Assembly: GCA_041650055.1 (NCBI GenBank)
Contig: JBAZLV010000022.1
Span: forward strand, 1 to 35,184
From: JBAZLV01 sp041650055
GTDB lineage: Bacteria > Nitrospirota > UBA9217
Reading direction: 5' to 3'
Length of the DNA stretch: 35,184 nt
The translations under genes were made by a program, and so were the position numbers. The first letter of the stretch is position 1, and every line of letters begins with the position of its first letter. Positions 16,864 through 25,828 of the stretch are shown here, one piece after another. The notes beneath the pieces were generated by a model. The model was not told the origin of the DNA and did not search any database. It saw only the letters and a program-made list of their open reading frames with translations.

Positions 16864-17182
16864 TCAACAAGCTAATAATACAGCGTTTCTTTCCCCGCTC
16901 GGGCTGCCGGCAGGGCCTTATCATCCGGAGTATGGAAAAGATCAGAGCCGTTTTGAATAAGACACCTTATTTACGGGAAAGAAGCCGAAAAAATAAATTT
17001 TTTTTGAGAAGCTGCTAATCTCCCGGAGGTCGGCCGACATGGCCGGCCTTCTTTGCTCTGTATTTTGAAACTCCAAATTTCTTGCCAAACAGGACTGACT
17101 ATAGTAAAGTACGCTGTTATATGATGGCTGTTCCCATATTCATGCAAGGTCACGATTCGTTCATTTTATATAAGGAGGAAGT
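16864..17182. other. Intergenic region before ompH
   Basis: This 319-base gap holds the faint 5' remains of higB, a terminator-like hairpin (17027-17055), and the ribosome binding site of ompH (AAGGAGG at 17173-17179). No other gene is supported. Confidence 0.6.
17027..17055 (+). terminator. Terminator-like hairpin with no gene directly upstream
   Basis: A 9-bp stem AGGTCGGCC / GGCCGGCCT with one T-G wobble, loop GACAT, followed by the weak T-tract TCTTT. Its design closely resembles the terminator after hppA (same GAGGTCGGC start and the wobble in the same place). The nearest plus-strand gene upstream is uup, 700 bases away. Confidence 0.45.
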
Positions 17183-17695
17183 ATGAAAAGGATTATCGCA
17201 GGAGTGGTTATTTTTCTGTTCATGACAGCCGGGCTGGTATTTGCCCAGGAAACCGTAAAAATCGGCTATGTCGATATGCGAAAAGCTATGAGTGAGAGCA
17301 AGGCCGGGAAAACAGCATTGTCAAAACTGGAAAAAACCGCAAAAGAAAAGCAAACTAAAATAGAAAAAGAAAAGAAAAAAATTGTATCCTTGCAGGAAGC
17401 TTTTGAAAAAAAGGCAGCTACGATGACCGATGAAGAAAAGCAGACAAAGCAAAAGGAATTCAAGGAAAAAGTAGATGCATTCGAAAAAATGGTCAATGAA
17501 ACTCAAAAGGAGTTTACCGAGACCCAAGCGGAATATTCGAAAAAAATCCATGCTTCCATGAAGGAGGCGGTTGATGATGTTGCAAAGGCTGAGAATTTTA
17601 CTATGATTCTCGATAATAAGGATTCCGCTGTCCTCTATGCAAAAAGCGGCCTTGATCGTACTGATGCAGTCATTAAAAAAATGAACGAGCAGTAA
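17183..17695 (+). CDS. OmpH/Skp-family periplasmic chaperone
   Basis: This is a periplasmic holdase for unfolded outer-membrane proteins, 170 residues. The signal peptide ends in LVFAQ (cleavage near AQE). The head strand KIGYVDMRKAM is the OmpH signature. Long charged, Lys/Glu-rich coiled-coil arms follow, then the returning strand FTMILDNKDSAVLYA, the usual C-terminal edge of the Skp body. AAGGAGG lies three bases before the ATG. It is followed after 23 bases by rdgB. It implies a Gram-negative envelope. Confidence 0.9.
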   Translation: MKRIIAGVVIFLFMTAGLVFAQETVKIGYVDMRKAMSESKAGKTALSKLEKTAKEKQTKIEKEKKKIVSLQEAFEKKAATMTDEEKQTKQKEFKEKVDAFEKMVNETQKEFTETQAEYSKKIHASMKEAVDDVAKAENFTMILDNKDSAVLYAKSGLDRTDAVIKKMNEQ

Positions 17696-17718
17696 AGATC
17701 AGCTGATTTTGATGCATA

Positions 17719-18324
17719 ATGGAAATCGTTCTCGCAACACGAAATAAAAAAAAGATTGAAGAAATTCGGCGGATGCTTGGCGGTTTGCCGATCGAGATTC
17801 ATTCGCTTGATACGATTCAGGATTGTCCAGAAGTCACCGAAGACCAATCAACCTTTGAAGGAAACGCACGAAAAAAAGCACAGGCAATTGCTGCATGCAC
17901 GGGCATAGCAGCACTTGCTGATGATTCTGGACTTGAAGTTGACGCACTGCATGGCGCTCCGGGCATTCACTCTGCGCGTTATGCGGGAACGAAAGAAACA
18001 AACGACGCATTGAATAATGAAAAACTTCTTTCAGCAATGAAAGAGATCCCGGATGGACAGCGAGGCGCACGATTTGTTTGTTGTCTCGCTCTCGCATTTC
18101 CTGACCGACATGTGCAAATGTTTTTCGGATCAGTCTCAGGCGTCATCACACGTGAGCCACGAGGGACGAATGCTTTTGGCTATGATCCCATTTTTATTCC
18201 CGAAGGATATACGAAGACGTTTGCAGAGATGTCGAGTATGGAAAAAGACAGCCTGAGCCACCGGGGCAAGGCGCTTCTTGCATTCAAGAAATATCTTGAG
18301 TCAGGTGTCGTTACTCAAGTCTAA
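17719..18324 (+). CDS. rdgB: XTP/dITP diphosphatase RdgB (HAM1 family)
   Basis: This enzyme hydrolyses non-canonical purine triphosphates (ITP, XTP, dITP) to monophosphates and so cleans the nucleotide pool. It has 201 residues, normal length. Motifs: N-terminal EIVLATRNKKKIEEIRRML, the catalytic DDSGLEVDALHGAPGIHSARYAG and the C-terminal NAFGYDPIFIPEGYTKTFAE with LSHRGKAL. It starts 23 bases after ompH and is probably in its transcription unit. Confidence 0.95.
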   Translation: MEIVLATRNKKKIEEIRRMLGGLPIEIHSLDTIQDCPEVTEDQSTFEGNARKKAQAIAACTGIAALADDSGLEVDALHGAPGIHSARYAGTKETNDALNNEKLLSAMKEIPDGQRGARFVCCLALAFPDRHVQMFFGSVSGVITREPRGTNAFGYDPIFIPEGYTKTFAEMSSMEKDSLSHRGKALLAFKKYLESGVVTQV

Positions 18325-18392
18325 ACGAAATTAACCTGACTTATCATTTGCTGTAGTGGCAAACAGGACTAGTGCAAACGCATTTATAGTGT

Positions 18393-18483
18393 GTCATTGT
18401 GAGGAGTTTGGCGACGAAGCAATCTACTTTTAACAACGTGAACAGCGAGATTGCCACGCTCCCTGCGGTCGCTCGCAATGACG
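18393..18483 (-). repeat. Palindromic dispersed repeat, copy 1
   Basis: This 91-bp element is bounded by imperfect inverted ends (GTCATTGTGAG and CTCGCAATGAC, one mismatch), with internal matching GCAATCT / AGATTGC arms, so its RNA would fold into a long hairpin. Its reverse complement matches copy 2 at 25829-25904 closely, sharing GGGAGCGTGGCAATCT and the GATTGCTTCG...CTCC block. It lies between rdgB and the hppA promoter. Confidence 0.75.
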
Positions 18484-18566
18484 GGATAACAAAATTTCAC
18501 GATTGTCATCTTCGCAAAAATAGTGTATGATGCGCCGTTTTTATACGTTATTCGAAGTTATCCAAT

Positions 18567-18575
18567 TGTTATAAT
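18567..18575 (+). promoter_or_regulatory. Extended -10 promoter for hppA
   Basis: TGTTATAAT at 18567-18575 is a perfect extended -10 element (TGn plus TATAAT). There is no good -35 box. It lies about 30 bases before the hppA Shine-Dalgarno (GAGGAGG at 18594-18600). Confidence 0.5.
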
Positions 18576-18607
18576 TTAGAAATCTTATTTTTTGAGGAGG
18601 AAATGGA

Positions 18608-20671
18608 ATGAGCGGAACACTTTTGTTCGCCCTGATTTGCGGGCTTGCCGGTGTTGCCTACGCGATTGGTACCGCGGTCTGGGTAAACAAGCAGGATGCA
18701 GGCAATGCACGCATGAAGGAAATTTCAGATGCAGTCAAGGAAGGCGCGTATGCTTTTTTATCGCGCGAGTACAAAACGGTTGCGTTAGTGGCAGTCATTT
18801 TAGTGATCATCCTAGCCTATTTTCTTGGTAAGTGGACGGCCATCGGGTTCGCCATCGGAACGTTCGGGTCGGCTCTTGCCGGCTTTATCGGCATGTGGGT
18901 AACGGTGCGCGCCAATGTCCGCACGGCACAGGCTGCAAGCAAAGGTCTTCAGGCCGCGCTCAGTCTTGCTTTTAAGGGCGGTTCAGTGACCGGCATCATG
19001 GTGGTAGGACTGGGGATTATCGGTCTTGCAGGATTTTACTTTATTGCCAAGACAGCCGCACCTGCCGAGGCGTTCCATGCGCTTATCGGCCTTGGATTTG
19101 GCTGCTCACTTATGAGTGTGTTTGCCCGTATTGCCGGGGGTATTTATACCAAAGCAGCTGACGTGGGAGCCGATCTTGTCGGTAAGGTTGAAGCAGGTAT
19201 TCCGGAAGACGATCCGCGCAATCCTGCTGTGATTGCCGACAATGTGGGTGACAATGTGGGTGACTGCGCTGGAATGGCTGCTGACCTGTATGAGACATAC
19301 ACGGTCACCTTAGTTGCTGCCATGCTGCTGGCAAAAACCATATTCGGCGATGCGAGCAAATGGATAGAATTTCCCTTGCTTCTCGGCGGCATATCAATTC
19401 TGGCTTCTATCCTCGGCACGTTTGCCGTAAAGCTTGGTAAGAACAACTATATCATGGGTGCCCTTTACAAGGGGTTAGCTGTATCAGGTATTCTGGCAGC
19501 CGGCGCATTCTTGGTTGCTTCGTATCAATTTATTCCATCACTGACCGGCGCTGATGCCGGAGTGTTTACCGCCTGGACGGTTTTTTTCACTGCGGTGATC
19601 GGTCTGGTACTCACTATCCTGATTGTGTTGATTACTGAATACTTTACTTCTCAGAGTTTCGGTCCGGTTAAGCATATTGCCGAATCGAGTCAGACTGGTC
19701 ATGCCACGAATATTATTGCAGGCCTCGCGGTCAGCATGAAGTCGACCGGCATGCCAGTTATTGTTATCGTCGCTTCCATCCTTGGCGCGTATGCCCTGGG
19801 CGGTGGATTTTGCGGCAATGCAGGCGGCGGACTTTTTGCCATCGCTTTGGCAGCCGTATCCATGCTTTCCATGACCGGGATTGTGGTTGCCATCGATTCT
19901 TATGGTCCTATTACGGATAATGCGGGTGGTATTGCCGAGATGTCCAACCTCCCGAAAAACATTCGTGAGATCACTGACCCGCTCGATGCGGTGGGTAACA
20001 CTACCAAGGCTGTGACCAAAGGCTATGCAATCGGTTCAGCAGGGCTTGCCGCACTGGTGCTCTTTGCCGAGTACTCTCGATCGTTTGGCGTTGATGTAAA
20101 GGTGTTGTTCGATCTCTCGAATCCCATGGTACTTGCAGGCTTGTTTATCGGCGGCCTGCTTCCCTACTATTTTGGTTCGCTCCTGATGGAGGCTGTTGGT
20201 CATGCTGCTGGCGGCGTTGTGGAAGAGGTGCGCAGGCAGTTCCGCGAGATCAAAGGAATCATGGAAGGCACGGCAAAGCCGGAATACGGCAAGTGCGTTG
20301 ACATCGTTACAAAAGGAGCAATCAGACAGATGATGGTTCCGGCGCTTATTCCGGTTATTGTGCCGGTTGCGGTAGGCCTTACCCTTGGCCGTGAAGCGCT
20401 TGGCGGCGTTCTCATTGGTAGCATCATTACTGGTTTGTTCCAGGCAATTGCCATGACTTCAGGCGGTGGTGCATGGGACAATGCCAAGAAATACATCGAA
20501 GACGGCATGTATGGTGGAAAGAAAAGTCCGGCGCATCAGGCAGCCGTGACCGGAGACACGGTCGGCGATCCGTATAAAGATACTGCCGGGCCGGCGATTA
20601 ACCCGATGATTAAGGTTATCAATATCGTTGCCTTGCTTATTGTTCCGATTATGATTAAATTCATGAAATAG
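18608..20671 (+). CDS. hppA: Membrane-bound ion-translocating pyrophosphatase, K+-independent type
   Basis: This enzyme couples PPi hydrolysis to ion pumping across the cytoplasmic membrane. It has 687 residues and about 16 membrane segments. The substrate loop is DVGADLVGKVEAGIPEDDPRN followed by ADNVGDNVGDCAGMAADLYE; the others are SYGPITDNAGGIAEMS and the C-terminal TGDTVGDPYKDTAGPAINP. In GNTTKAVTKG the Lys after GNTT and the Thr three residues later are the pair known to mark K+-independent enzymes, which pump H+. GAGGAGG precedes ATG 18608. It is followed by a strong terminator. The pump would save energy from biosynthetic PPi in a slow-growing cell (inference). Confidence 0.95.
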   Translation: MSGTLLFALICGLAGVAYAIGTAVWVNKQDAGNARMKEISDAVKEGAYAFLSREYKTVALVAVILVIILAYFLGKWTAIGFAIGTFGSALAGFIGMWVTVRANVRTAQAASKGLQAALSLAFKGGSVTGIMVVGLGIIGLAGFYFIAKTAAPAEAFHALIGLGFGCSLMSVFARIAGGIYTKAADVGADLVGKVEAGIPEDDPRNPAVIADNVGDNVGDCAGMAADLYETYTVTLVAAMLLAKTIFGDASKWIEFPLLLGGISILASILGTFAVKLGKNNYIMGALYKGLAVSGILAAGAFLVASYQFIPSLTGADAGVFTAWTVFFTAVIGLVLTILIVLITEYFTSQSFGPVKHIAESSQTGHATNIIAGLAVSMKSTGMPVIVIVASILGAYALGGGFCGNAGGGLFAIALAAVSMLSMTGIVVAIDSYGPITDNAGGIAEMSNLPKNIREITDPLDAVGNTTKAVTKGYAIGSAGLAALVLFAEYSRSFGVDVKVLFDLSNPMVLAGLFIGGLLPYYFGSLLMEAVGHAAGGVVEEVRRQFREIKGIMEGTAKPEYGKCVDIVTKGAIRQMMVPALIPVIVPVAVGLTLGREALGGVLIGSIITGLFQAIAMTSGGGAWDNAKKYIEDGMYGGKKSPAHQAAVTGDTVGDPYKDTAGPAINPMIKVINIVALLIVPIMIKFMK

Positions 20672-20690
20672 AATTGGACAATTCTTATTG

Positions 20691-20722
20691 AAGAGGTCGG
20701 CTTCATGCCGGCCTCTTTTTTT
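20691..20722 (+). terminator. Intrinsic terminator of hppA
   Basis: Stem GAGGTCGGC / GCCGGCCTC (one T-G wobble) with loop TTCAT, followed by seven T. It begins 20 bases after the hppA stop codon. Confidence 0.85.
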
Positions 20723-20746
20723 ATCTGGGTGCAGGATGCACATTGT

Positions 20747-21253
20747 ATGAATAATCAGGAAATAAGAATACTTGAGACTGCAGGTTGCTCTCAAGATATC
20801 ATTGCTCACTGCTGTGCGGTTTCAAAAAAAGCAGTTGCCTTGGTCGAGCAGGTTACTATCAACATTGACAAAGAATTGGTACGGCTCGGCGGTTTGTTTC
20901 ATGATATCGGACGATCCAGAACGCAAGGCATTCGCCACGCACTCGAAGGAGCGGAGATTCTCAGCAACCTCGGATATCCGGATTCGCTCATTCATATTGT
21001 TGAAACACACATCGGAGCAGGTATTACTGCTGCTGAAGCTGAACGGCTTGGCTTACCAAAAAGAAATTATCTTCCACTCACCCCTGAAGCAAAGATCGTT
21101 TCGTATGCCGACAATTTGATTCACGGCATTGAGGAAATCCCGTTTCCTGACGCACTGGATACATTTAAGAAAATGCTCGGATCAGATCATGAAAGCATTC
21201 ATCTTTTTTTGAAGCAACACCAGGAAATCCAGGACTGGATACGGCAATCTTAG
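20747..21253 (+). CDS. HD-domain phosphohydrolase-like protein
   Basis: This 168-residue protein has an HD metal-binding domain. Metal ligands are seen in HCCAVSKKAVALVEQV, LGGLFHDIGRSRTQGIRHALEGAEIL (HD pair) and the distal VSYADNLIHG Asp. It resembles small HDIG proteins (TIGR00295-like) of unknown substrate, possibly acting on nucleotides. I placed the start at ATG 20747 because a longer frame to 20705 would begin inside the hppA terminator. The Shine-Dalgarno is weak (AGGA). The gene probably has low or read-through expression unless a promoter lies within the loop region. Confidence 0.75.
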   Translation: MNNQEIRILETAGCSQDIIAHCCAVSKKAVALVEQVTINIDKELVRLGGLFHDIGRSRTQGIRHALEGAEILSNLGYPDSLIHIVETHIGAGITAAEAERLGLPKRNYLPLTPEAKIVSYADNLIHGIEEIPFPDALDTFKKMLGSDHESIHLFLKQHQEIQDWIRQS

Positions 21254-21301
21254 CAATTTTTCTTCCAAAACGATATTTTTTCGTCCGCTTTTTTGTCTCT
21301 G

Positions 21302-21310
21302 TGCTATAAT
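21302..21310 (+). promoter_or_regulatory. Extended -10 promoter of the NHL-repeat gene
   Basis: TGCTATAAT at 21302-21310 gives TGn plus a perfect TATAAT, about 100 bases before the start codon at 21409. There is no clear -35 box. Confidence 0.45.
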
Positions 21311-21408
21311 AAGCCGCTCTTTTCAGGGGAAAAACTAAAGAAGGCGATGTTTTTTGCCGAAATAAGCAAGGTGAGAAATCGATGGCCGCGCATGGCCGGG
21401 AGGAATGC

Positions 21409-24400
21409 ATGATTGCAGCACGATATTCCCGTTATCTTCTTATTCTTTGGAGTATTGTTTTCGCGGGCAGCGTATACGGGTATCAGCAGATTGACTTTGT
21501 GCGTGAAATCGGCGGAATTTCCAAACAAGGAGAGCAGCAGCTTTTTTCTGCTGCACAAGGCTTTTCTATAACAGGCGATCGCATCTATGTTGCCGATACG
21601 GATAATCATCAGATTCTTGTTCTTGATCACAAGGGAAAGCGCATGCTTTCCTGGGGAATGAAAGGCAGCAAACCCGCGCAATTGAAACGACCATCCGGAA
21701 TCGCGGTCGATGATCATGGCGTTGTCTATGTTGCTGATACGGGCAATCATCGCATCCAGGCATTTACTCCTGAAGGGAAATGGCTCAGAAGCTACGGCTC
21801 CAAAGACGACGGGCCCGGCGAGTTCAATTCCCCCACGGGCATTGCGTATTCAAAAGGACTTCTGTATATCGCTGATACCGGGAATAGCCGCATTCAGATG
21901 CTTACTATTGACGGAATCTTTCTTCAGGAAATCACCTCCAAAACCAAAGAAGAAGAAATGAAAGCGCCGGTCGGCGTTGCTGTTGATGCCAGAAATATGC
22001 TGTATGTTGTTGATGCGGATGCGCATCGTGTTCGGATTTACGATGCGTCAGGTATTGAAATTTCAAAGTTTGGCACTCAAGGCCCGGGCATTGAAGGGTT
22101 TGAAAAACCGCGCGGTATAACTGTTGACAAACAAGGATTCATTTATATTGCGGATACTGGAAATTACAAAATTAAGAAATTCGATTTTCAGGGGAAACTG
22201 ATCGGTTCTATTGGCTCGGAAGGCGACGGGCATGGCCAGTTTCGAGAACCCGTAGCGGTGTGCATTGATCCTGAACGACGCATCGCGGTATTGGATGCAG
22301 GCAGAAACTCGATTCAACTCTTTACGAGTGAACCCGATAAAGCTCCGTTGCTGCTCCAGGCCTCTCCTTTGCCACGGGTTGAATTTCTGAAAGAAATATC
22401 AGGAGAGATATCTGACATCATCATCAATAAGCGCCCATGGAGCCTCTTCGGAGATTCGGTTGCCGCACTCGGAGTTTCAGGGAGTGGACGCAACATTGGT
22501 TCAAGCGGGAGCGAGCCAGCTTTTTTAAGTAGCCCCCGCGGCTTGGCCGTTGACAGCCAGGGAAATTTCTGGATAGCAGATACCGGAAACAATCGATTGC
22601 AGAAATTCAGCTTGGAGGGCAATCTGCTCCAGGTCATCGGAAAATCAGGAAGCGGTGAAGGAGGGCTTGATTCTCCGTCCGCGGTTGCCGTAACTCCCAA
22701 GGGAAATATTTGCGTTGCTGATACCGGCAACAACCGAGTACAGGTTTTTAGTCCCAAGGGCGTTTTCCTGGGCGCGTTCGGAAAACCCGGGAAACTCCAG
22801 GGTCAGTTCAGCGAAATTATCGACATTGATGTTGACGTACATGAAAATATCTATCTTGTTGACTGCGGAAATGACCGTATCATAAAAACCGACAGCAACG
22901 GCACGATTCTGTGGGAACGCGGCGTATCCGGAAATCAGAATGGAGAATTCAAAGCGCCTGAGAATATTCTTGTCTCCCAGGATGGAGAAGTCTTTGTGCT
23001 TGATGCCGGCAATGCGCGTATCCAGATTTTTGACAGCAATGGAACGTTTTTGAGGAAATTCGGGTGCGAGGGAAGCGGTCCCGGTCAATTCAAGGAACCT
23101 CAAGGACTGACCCTGGAAGACGGTCTGCGGCTGTATGTAGGAGACCGGGGAAACAAGCGCGTGCAGGTCTTTCTGCTCAAACAAACGCCGATCGTTCCGC
23201 GCGAAGTTTCCGCACAGGGCAAAATGAATGAAATTCAAGTAAGCTGGAAAGCGAATCCCGAAACATACGTTGATCAGTACCGGATTTATCGATCTACATC
23301 CGCTGTTGATGGATTCACAGCCATCGGGACTTCAACAAATAATTTTTACCTGGATAAGAATCTTCCAAGCAATCATACCTATTATTATCGAGTCAGCAGC
23401 CATGCGCGGGAAGGAAATGAAAGCGGCTTGTCGATCGCGGTTTCTGCACTTACGCCAAAACTGATTCCTGCTCAGCCGAAAAAAGTGAGAATTGAAGCAA
23501 CGGAAAAACAGATGACGCTTTCCTGGCTTCCGAACATGGAGCCGTTTGTGAGCATGTACCGCGTATATCGCTCCAAACAGCCCACAGCCGGTTTTGAATT
23601 AGTGGCAAAAACCGATAAGACGATTCTTGCTGATACCAAGCTCCAGGATGAAACCCTGTATTATTATCAGATTACTGCTGTAGGAAAAGAGGGCGACGAA
23701 AGCCCGGCAAGTGAAGTCGTCTTTGCCACAACGCCAAAAGCGCCGATGGTGCTTCCTCCGCTCGAAATAAGCTCCATAGAACTGGACGAGATTTTTTCGG
23801 CGGCGTATAAGTATTATGAATCGCATCCGCTTGGTACGGTAACGGTCACCAACAATACCGACCGGACGTATGCAAAAATCAAAGTCAGTTTTTCAATCAA
23901 CAATTACATGGATTATCCGACTGAGATAGAAATTCCTTCGCTGGCGCCGAAGCAGAAATATGAAGTGAAGATAAAACCGGTGTTTAACAATGCCATCCTG
24001 GATGTAAGCGAAAACACGCCTCTTCAGAGCGAGATTGCCCTCATCTATCATGTGGCAGGCGATGTCAAAAAGGTCACGAGAACATTCCCGGTCATGCTGT
24101 ATGAAAAACATGCCATCCGATGGGATCAAAAGGCAAAGGTCGGTTCTTTTGTGACTGCCAAAGATCCCATCATCAATGATTTTACCCGTGCGCTTATTCA
24201 GCCTTACGTCGATGCGTATCCCAATCTTGACAAGTCGATTGTGTATGCACGCGTCATTTTTGGCGCACTCGGGGTAATGGGCGTTTCGTATATTGTTGAT
24301 CCGACGCCATTCCAGGAATTTTCCGAGAACCCGACGATTGTCGACTATACGCTGTATCCCCGGGATGTTTTGATTAAAAAAAGCGGGGACTGCGACGGGC

Positions 24401-25209
24401 TTTCGATGCTGTTTGCAGCAGCGTTGGAAAATATCGGTATTGAAACAGCCCTGGTTGATGTGCCGGGACATGTGTTTCTTCTTTTCAATACCGGAATTCG
24501 TGAGCAGGAGCGCAAGACCCTTGGATTTCCGGATGACTCGCTGGTTCTTTACCAGGGCTCGGTCTGGATTCCTCTTGAAATGACCATGGTGGGTTCTTCC
24601 TTCACCCAGGCATGGCACAAAGGTGCTGCATCATATCGTGAATGGTCTGCCAAAGGAAAAGCGGAAATTATCAGTATTCACAAGGCATGGGAATTATTCC
24701 GGCCGGTTACACAACCATCAACCGAATTACGGCCTGATAAGGTCAAGAGTGAAGAGATTGAAGAACGATATAAAGGCGAACTGGAAAACCTTGCACGACG
24801 CCGGCTTATGAATCTTTCAGCAGGATATCACGAGTTTTTAAAAAAGAATCCGCAGGATATCCAGGTATTAAGTCAGCTTGGCATTTTATATGGCGAGAAT
24901 GGCATGACTTCAGAAGCCCTGGAGCAATTCCAGAAAATGCTTGCCATTGACAAGAATAATGCGCTGGCTCTGAACAATATTGGAAACATCAGCTACCTGC
25001 AGGGTAAATATGTCGAAGCGCGGCAGGCCTATGAAGCCGCATTAAAATCAACACCAGAAGAGCCGGGCATTATGGTCAATCTTGCGCGGGCGCTTTTGCA
25101 AACCGGAAAAAAGAATGCTGCGAAAAAAATGTTCCACGAGGCAGCGGAGATCGATCCACGAGTCCTTCGCCATTACTCCGATCTTGCCATCAGTTTGGGA
25201 ATAAAATAG
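21409..25209 (+). CDS. Large exported NHL beta-propeller / fibronectin III / transglutaminase-like / TPR protein
   Basis: This protein has 1266 residues with a signal sequence (RYSRYLLILWSIVFAGSVYG). Residues about 25-590 are NHL repeats with recurring VADTGNHRIQ-, IADTGNSRIQ- and VADTGNNRVQ-type units, enough for about two six-bladed propellers, split near 300-345 by a linker. Two fibronectin III domains follow (VSWKANPETYVDQYRIYRS and LSWLPNMEPFVSMYRVYRS). Then comes a beta-rich domain and a transglutaminase-like cysteine fold: Cys in SGDCDGLSMLFAAALENIG, His in VDVPGHVFLLF and the acidic WIPLEMTMVG. TPR repeats end the protein. GGGAGG five bases before ATG 21409 decides the start over 21382. 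It is followed after 34 bases by a small secreted partner. The likely role is an envelope scaffold with protein cross-linking or proteolysis; this is an inference. Confidence 0.8.
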   Translation: MIAARYSRYLLILWSIVFAGSVYGYQQIDFVREIGGISKQGEQQLFSAAQGFSITGDRIYVADTDNHQILVLDHKGKRMLSWGMKGSKPAQLKRPSGIAVDDHGVVYVADTGNHRIQAFTPEGKWLRSYGSKDDGPGEFNSPTGIAYSKGLLYIADTGNSRIQMLTIDGIFLQEITSKTKEEEMKAPVGVAVDARNMLYVVDADAHRVRIYDASGIEISKFGTQGPGIEGFEKPRGITVDKQGFIYIADTGNYKIKKFDFQGKLIGSIGSEGDGHGQFREPVAVCIDPERRIAVLDAGRNSIQLFTSEPDKAPLLLQASPLPRVEFLKEISGEISDIIINKRPWSLFGDSVAALGVSGSGRNIGSSGSEPAFLSSPRGLAVDSQGNFWIADTGNNRLQKFSLEGNLLQVIGKSGSGEGGLDSPSAVAVTPKGNICVADTGNNRVQVFSPKGVFLGAFGKPGKLQGQFSEIIDIDVDVHENIYLVDCGNDRIIKTDSNGTILWERGVSGNQNGEFKAPENILVSQDGEVFVLDAGNARIQIFDSNGTFLRKFGCEGSGPGQFKEPQGLTLEDGLRLYVGDRGNKRVQVFLLKQTPIVPREVSAQGKMNEIQVSWKANPETYVDQYRIYRSTSAVDGFTAIGTSTNNFYLDKNLPSNHTYYYRVSSHAREGNESGLSIAVSALTPKLIPAQPKKVRIEATEKQMTLSWLPNMEPFVSMYRVYRSKQPTAGFELVAKTDKTILADTKLQDETLYYYQITAVGKEGDESPASEVVFATTPKAPMVLPPLEISSIELDEIFSAAYKYYESHPLGTVTVTNNTDRTYAKIKVSFSINNYMDYPTEIEIPSLAPKQKYEVKIKPVFNNAILDVSENTPLQSEIALIYHVAGDVKKVTRTFPVMLYEKHAIRWDQKAKVGSFVTAKDPIINDFTRALIQPYVDAYPNLDKSIVYARVIFGALGVMGVSYIVDPTPFQEFSENPTIVDYTLYPRDVLIKKSGDCDGLSMLFAAALENIGIETALVDVPGHVFLLFNTGIREQERKTLGFPDDSLVLYQGSVWIPLEMTMVGSSFTQAWHKGAASYREWSAKGKAEIISIHKAWELFRPVTQPSTELRPDKVKSEEIEERYKGELENLARRRLMNLSAGYHEFLKKNPQDIQVLSQLGILYGENGMTSEALEQFQKMLAIDKNNALALNNIGNISYLQGKYVEARQAYEAALKSTPEEPGIMVNLARALLQTGKKNAAKKMFHEAAEIDPRVLRHYSDLAISLGIK

Positions 25210-25243
25210 CAGGCACGGTGTTTGAATCAAAGGAGGCTTTGAC

Positions 25244-25810
25244 ATGTTAAAAAAAATATCAATTCTTACAGCATTCCTGTTGCTCATGGGAACCAGCTCG
25301 CTTTTAGCACAGGAAAAAAGTGAATCCGTGTTTTCGTCCTGGATCAAGAGCATCCAACAAAAGATCGATCATATTCTTCCCAAAAAAACCCTTCCTCTGT
25401 CAACCGGGGTAGCAGGAATTCGCGGAGCAAAGGAAGAGGGCGCCGCAAAACTCTACTGGAAAGGGAAACAAGGTGCTGAAGCGGTAACTGAAGAAGAACT
25501 GAGCAAGTTCAAGGCAGGAATCGATCTCGCGGAGAAGGGTGATCGGCAGGGCTCGATCAAGACCTTGGAAGAATTTATGAAACAGTATCCTGATAGTGCT
25601 CTTATTCCTGATGCCAAGAAAACCATTGATCTGGCAAAGGGAAATGGCACGGTAGAGAAGAAAGTAGAAGCGGTTCAACAGAAAAAAGATCAGATTATTG
25701 AAGAAAAGAAAGAAGAAACAAAGCCGGTAAAAAAAGAAGTTAAGAAAACGGTTAAGAAAAAAGTAAAAAAGAATATTAAAACCGCTGCAACGAAGACAAC
25801 TGGCAATTAA
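25244..25810 (+). CDS. Secreted Lys-rich protein with a TPR-like segment
   Basis: This 188-residue protein has a signal peptide (ILTAFLLLMGTSSLLAQ). The middle (FKAGIDLAEKGDRQGSIKTL, EEFMKQYPDSALIPDA) resembles a TPR/outer-membrane-lipoprotein repeat. The C-terminal third is almost all Lys/Glu/Thr, ending KKVKKNIKTAATKTTGN, and is probably disordered and basic. GGAGG with a 7-base gap to ATG is present. It is encoded 34 bases after the giant NHL protein and ends a transcription unit closed by the terminator at 25929-25956, so the two proteins probably work together outside the cytoplasm. The function is not known. Confidence 0.75.
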   Translation: MLKKISILTAFLLLMGTSSLLAQEKSESVFSSWIKSIQQKIDHILPKKTLPLSTGVAGIRGAKEEGAAKLYWKGKQGAEAVTEEELSKFKAGIDLAEKGDRQGSIKTLEEFMKQYPDSALIPDAKKTIDLAKGNGTVEKKVEAVQQKKDQIIEEKKEETKPVKKEVKKTVKKKVKKNIKTAATKTTGN

Positions 25811-25828
25811 CGCAAAACATTTGCTTAC

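Noticed and set aside
19144..19446. 100-codon minus-strand ORF inside hppA
   Set aside because: Shadow of the GC-skewed third positions of hppA; no motif or start signal.
22645..23238. 197-codon minus-strand ORF inside the NHL gene, and similar long antisense frames at 23893-24618 and 29159-29752
   Set aside because: Antisense frames of strongly supported genes, with no ribosome binding sites and no family-like sequence.
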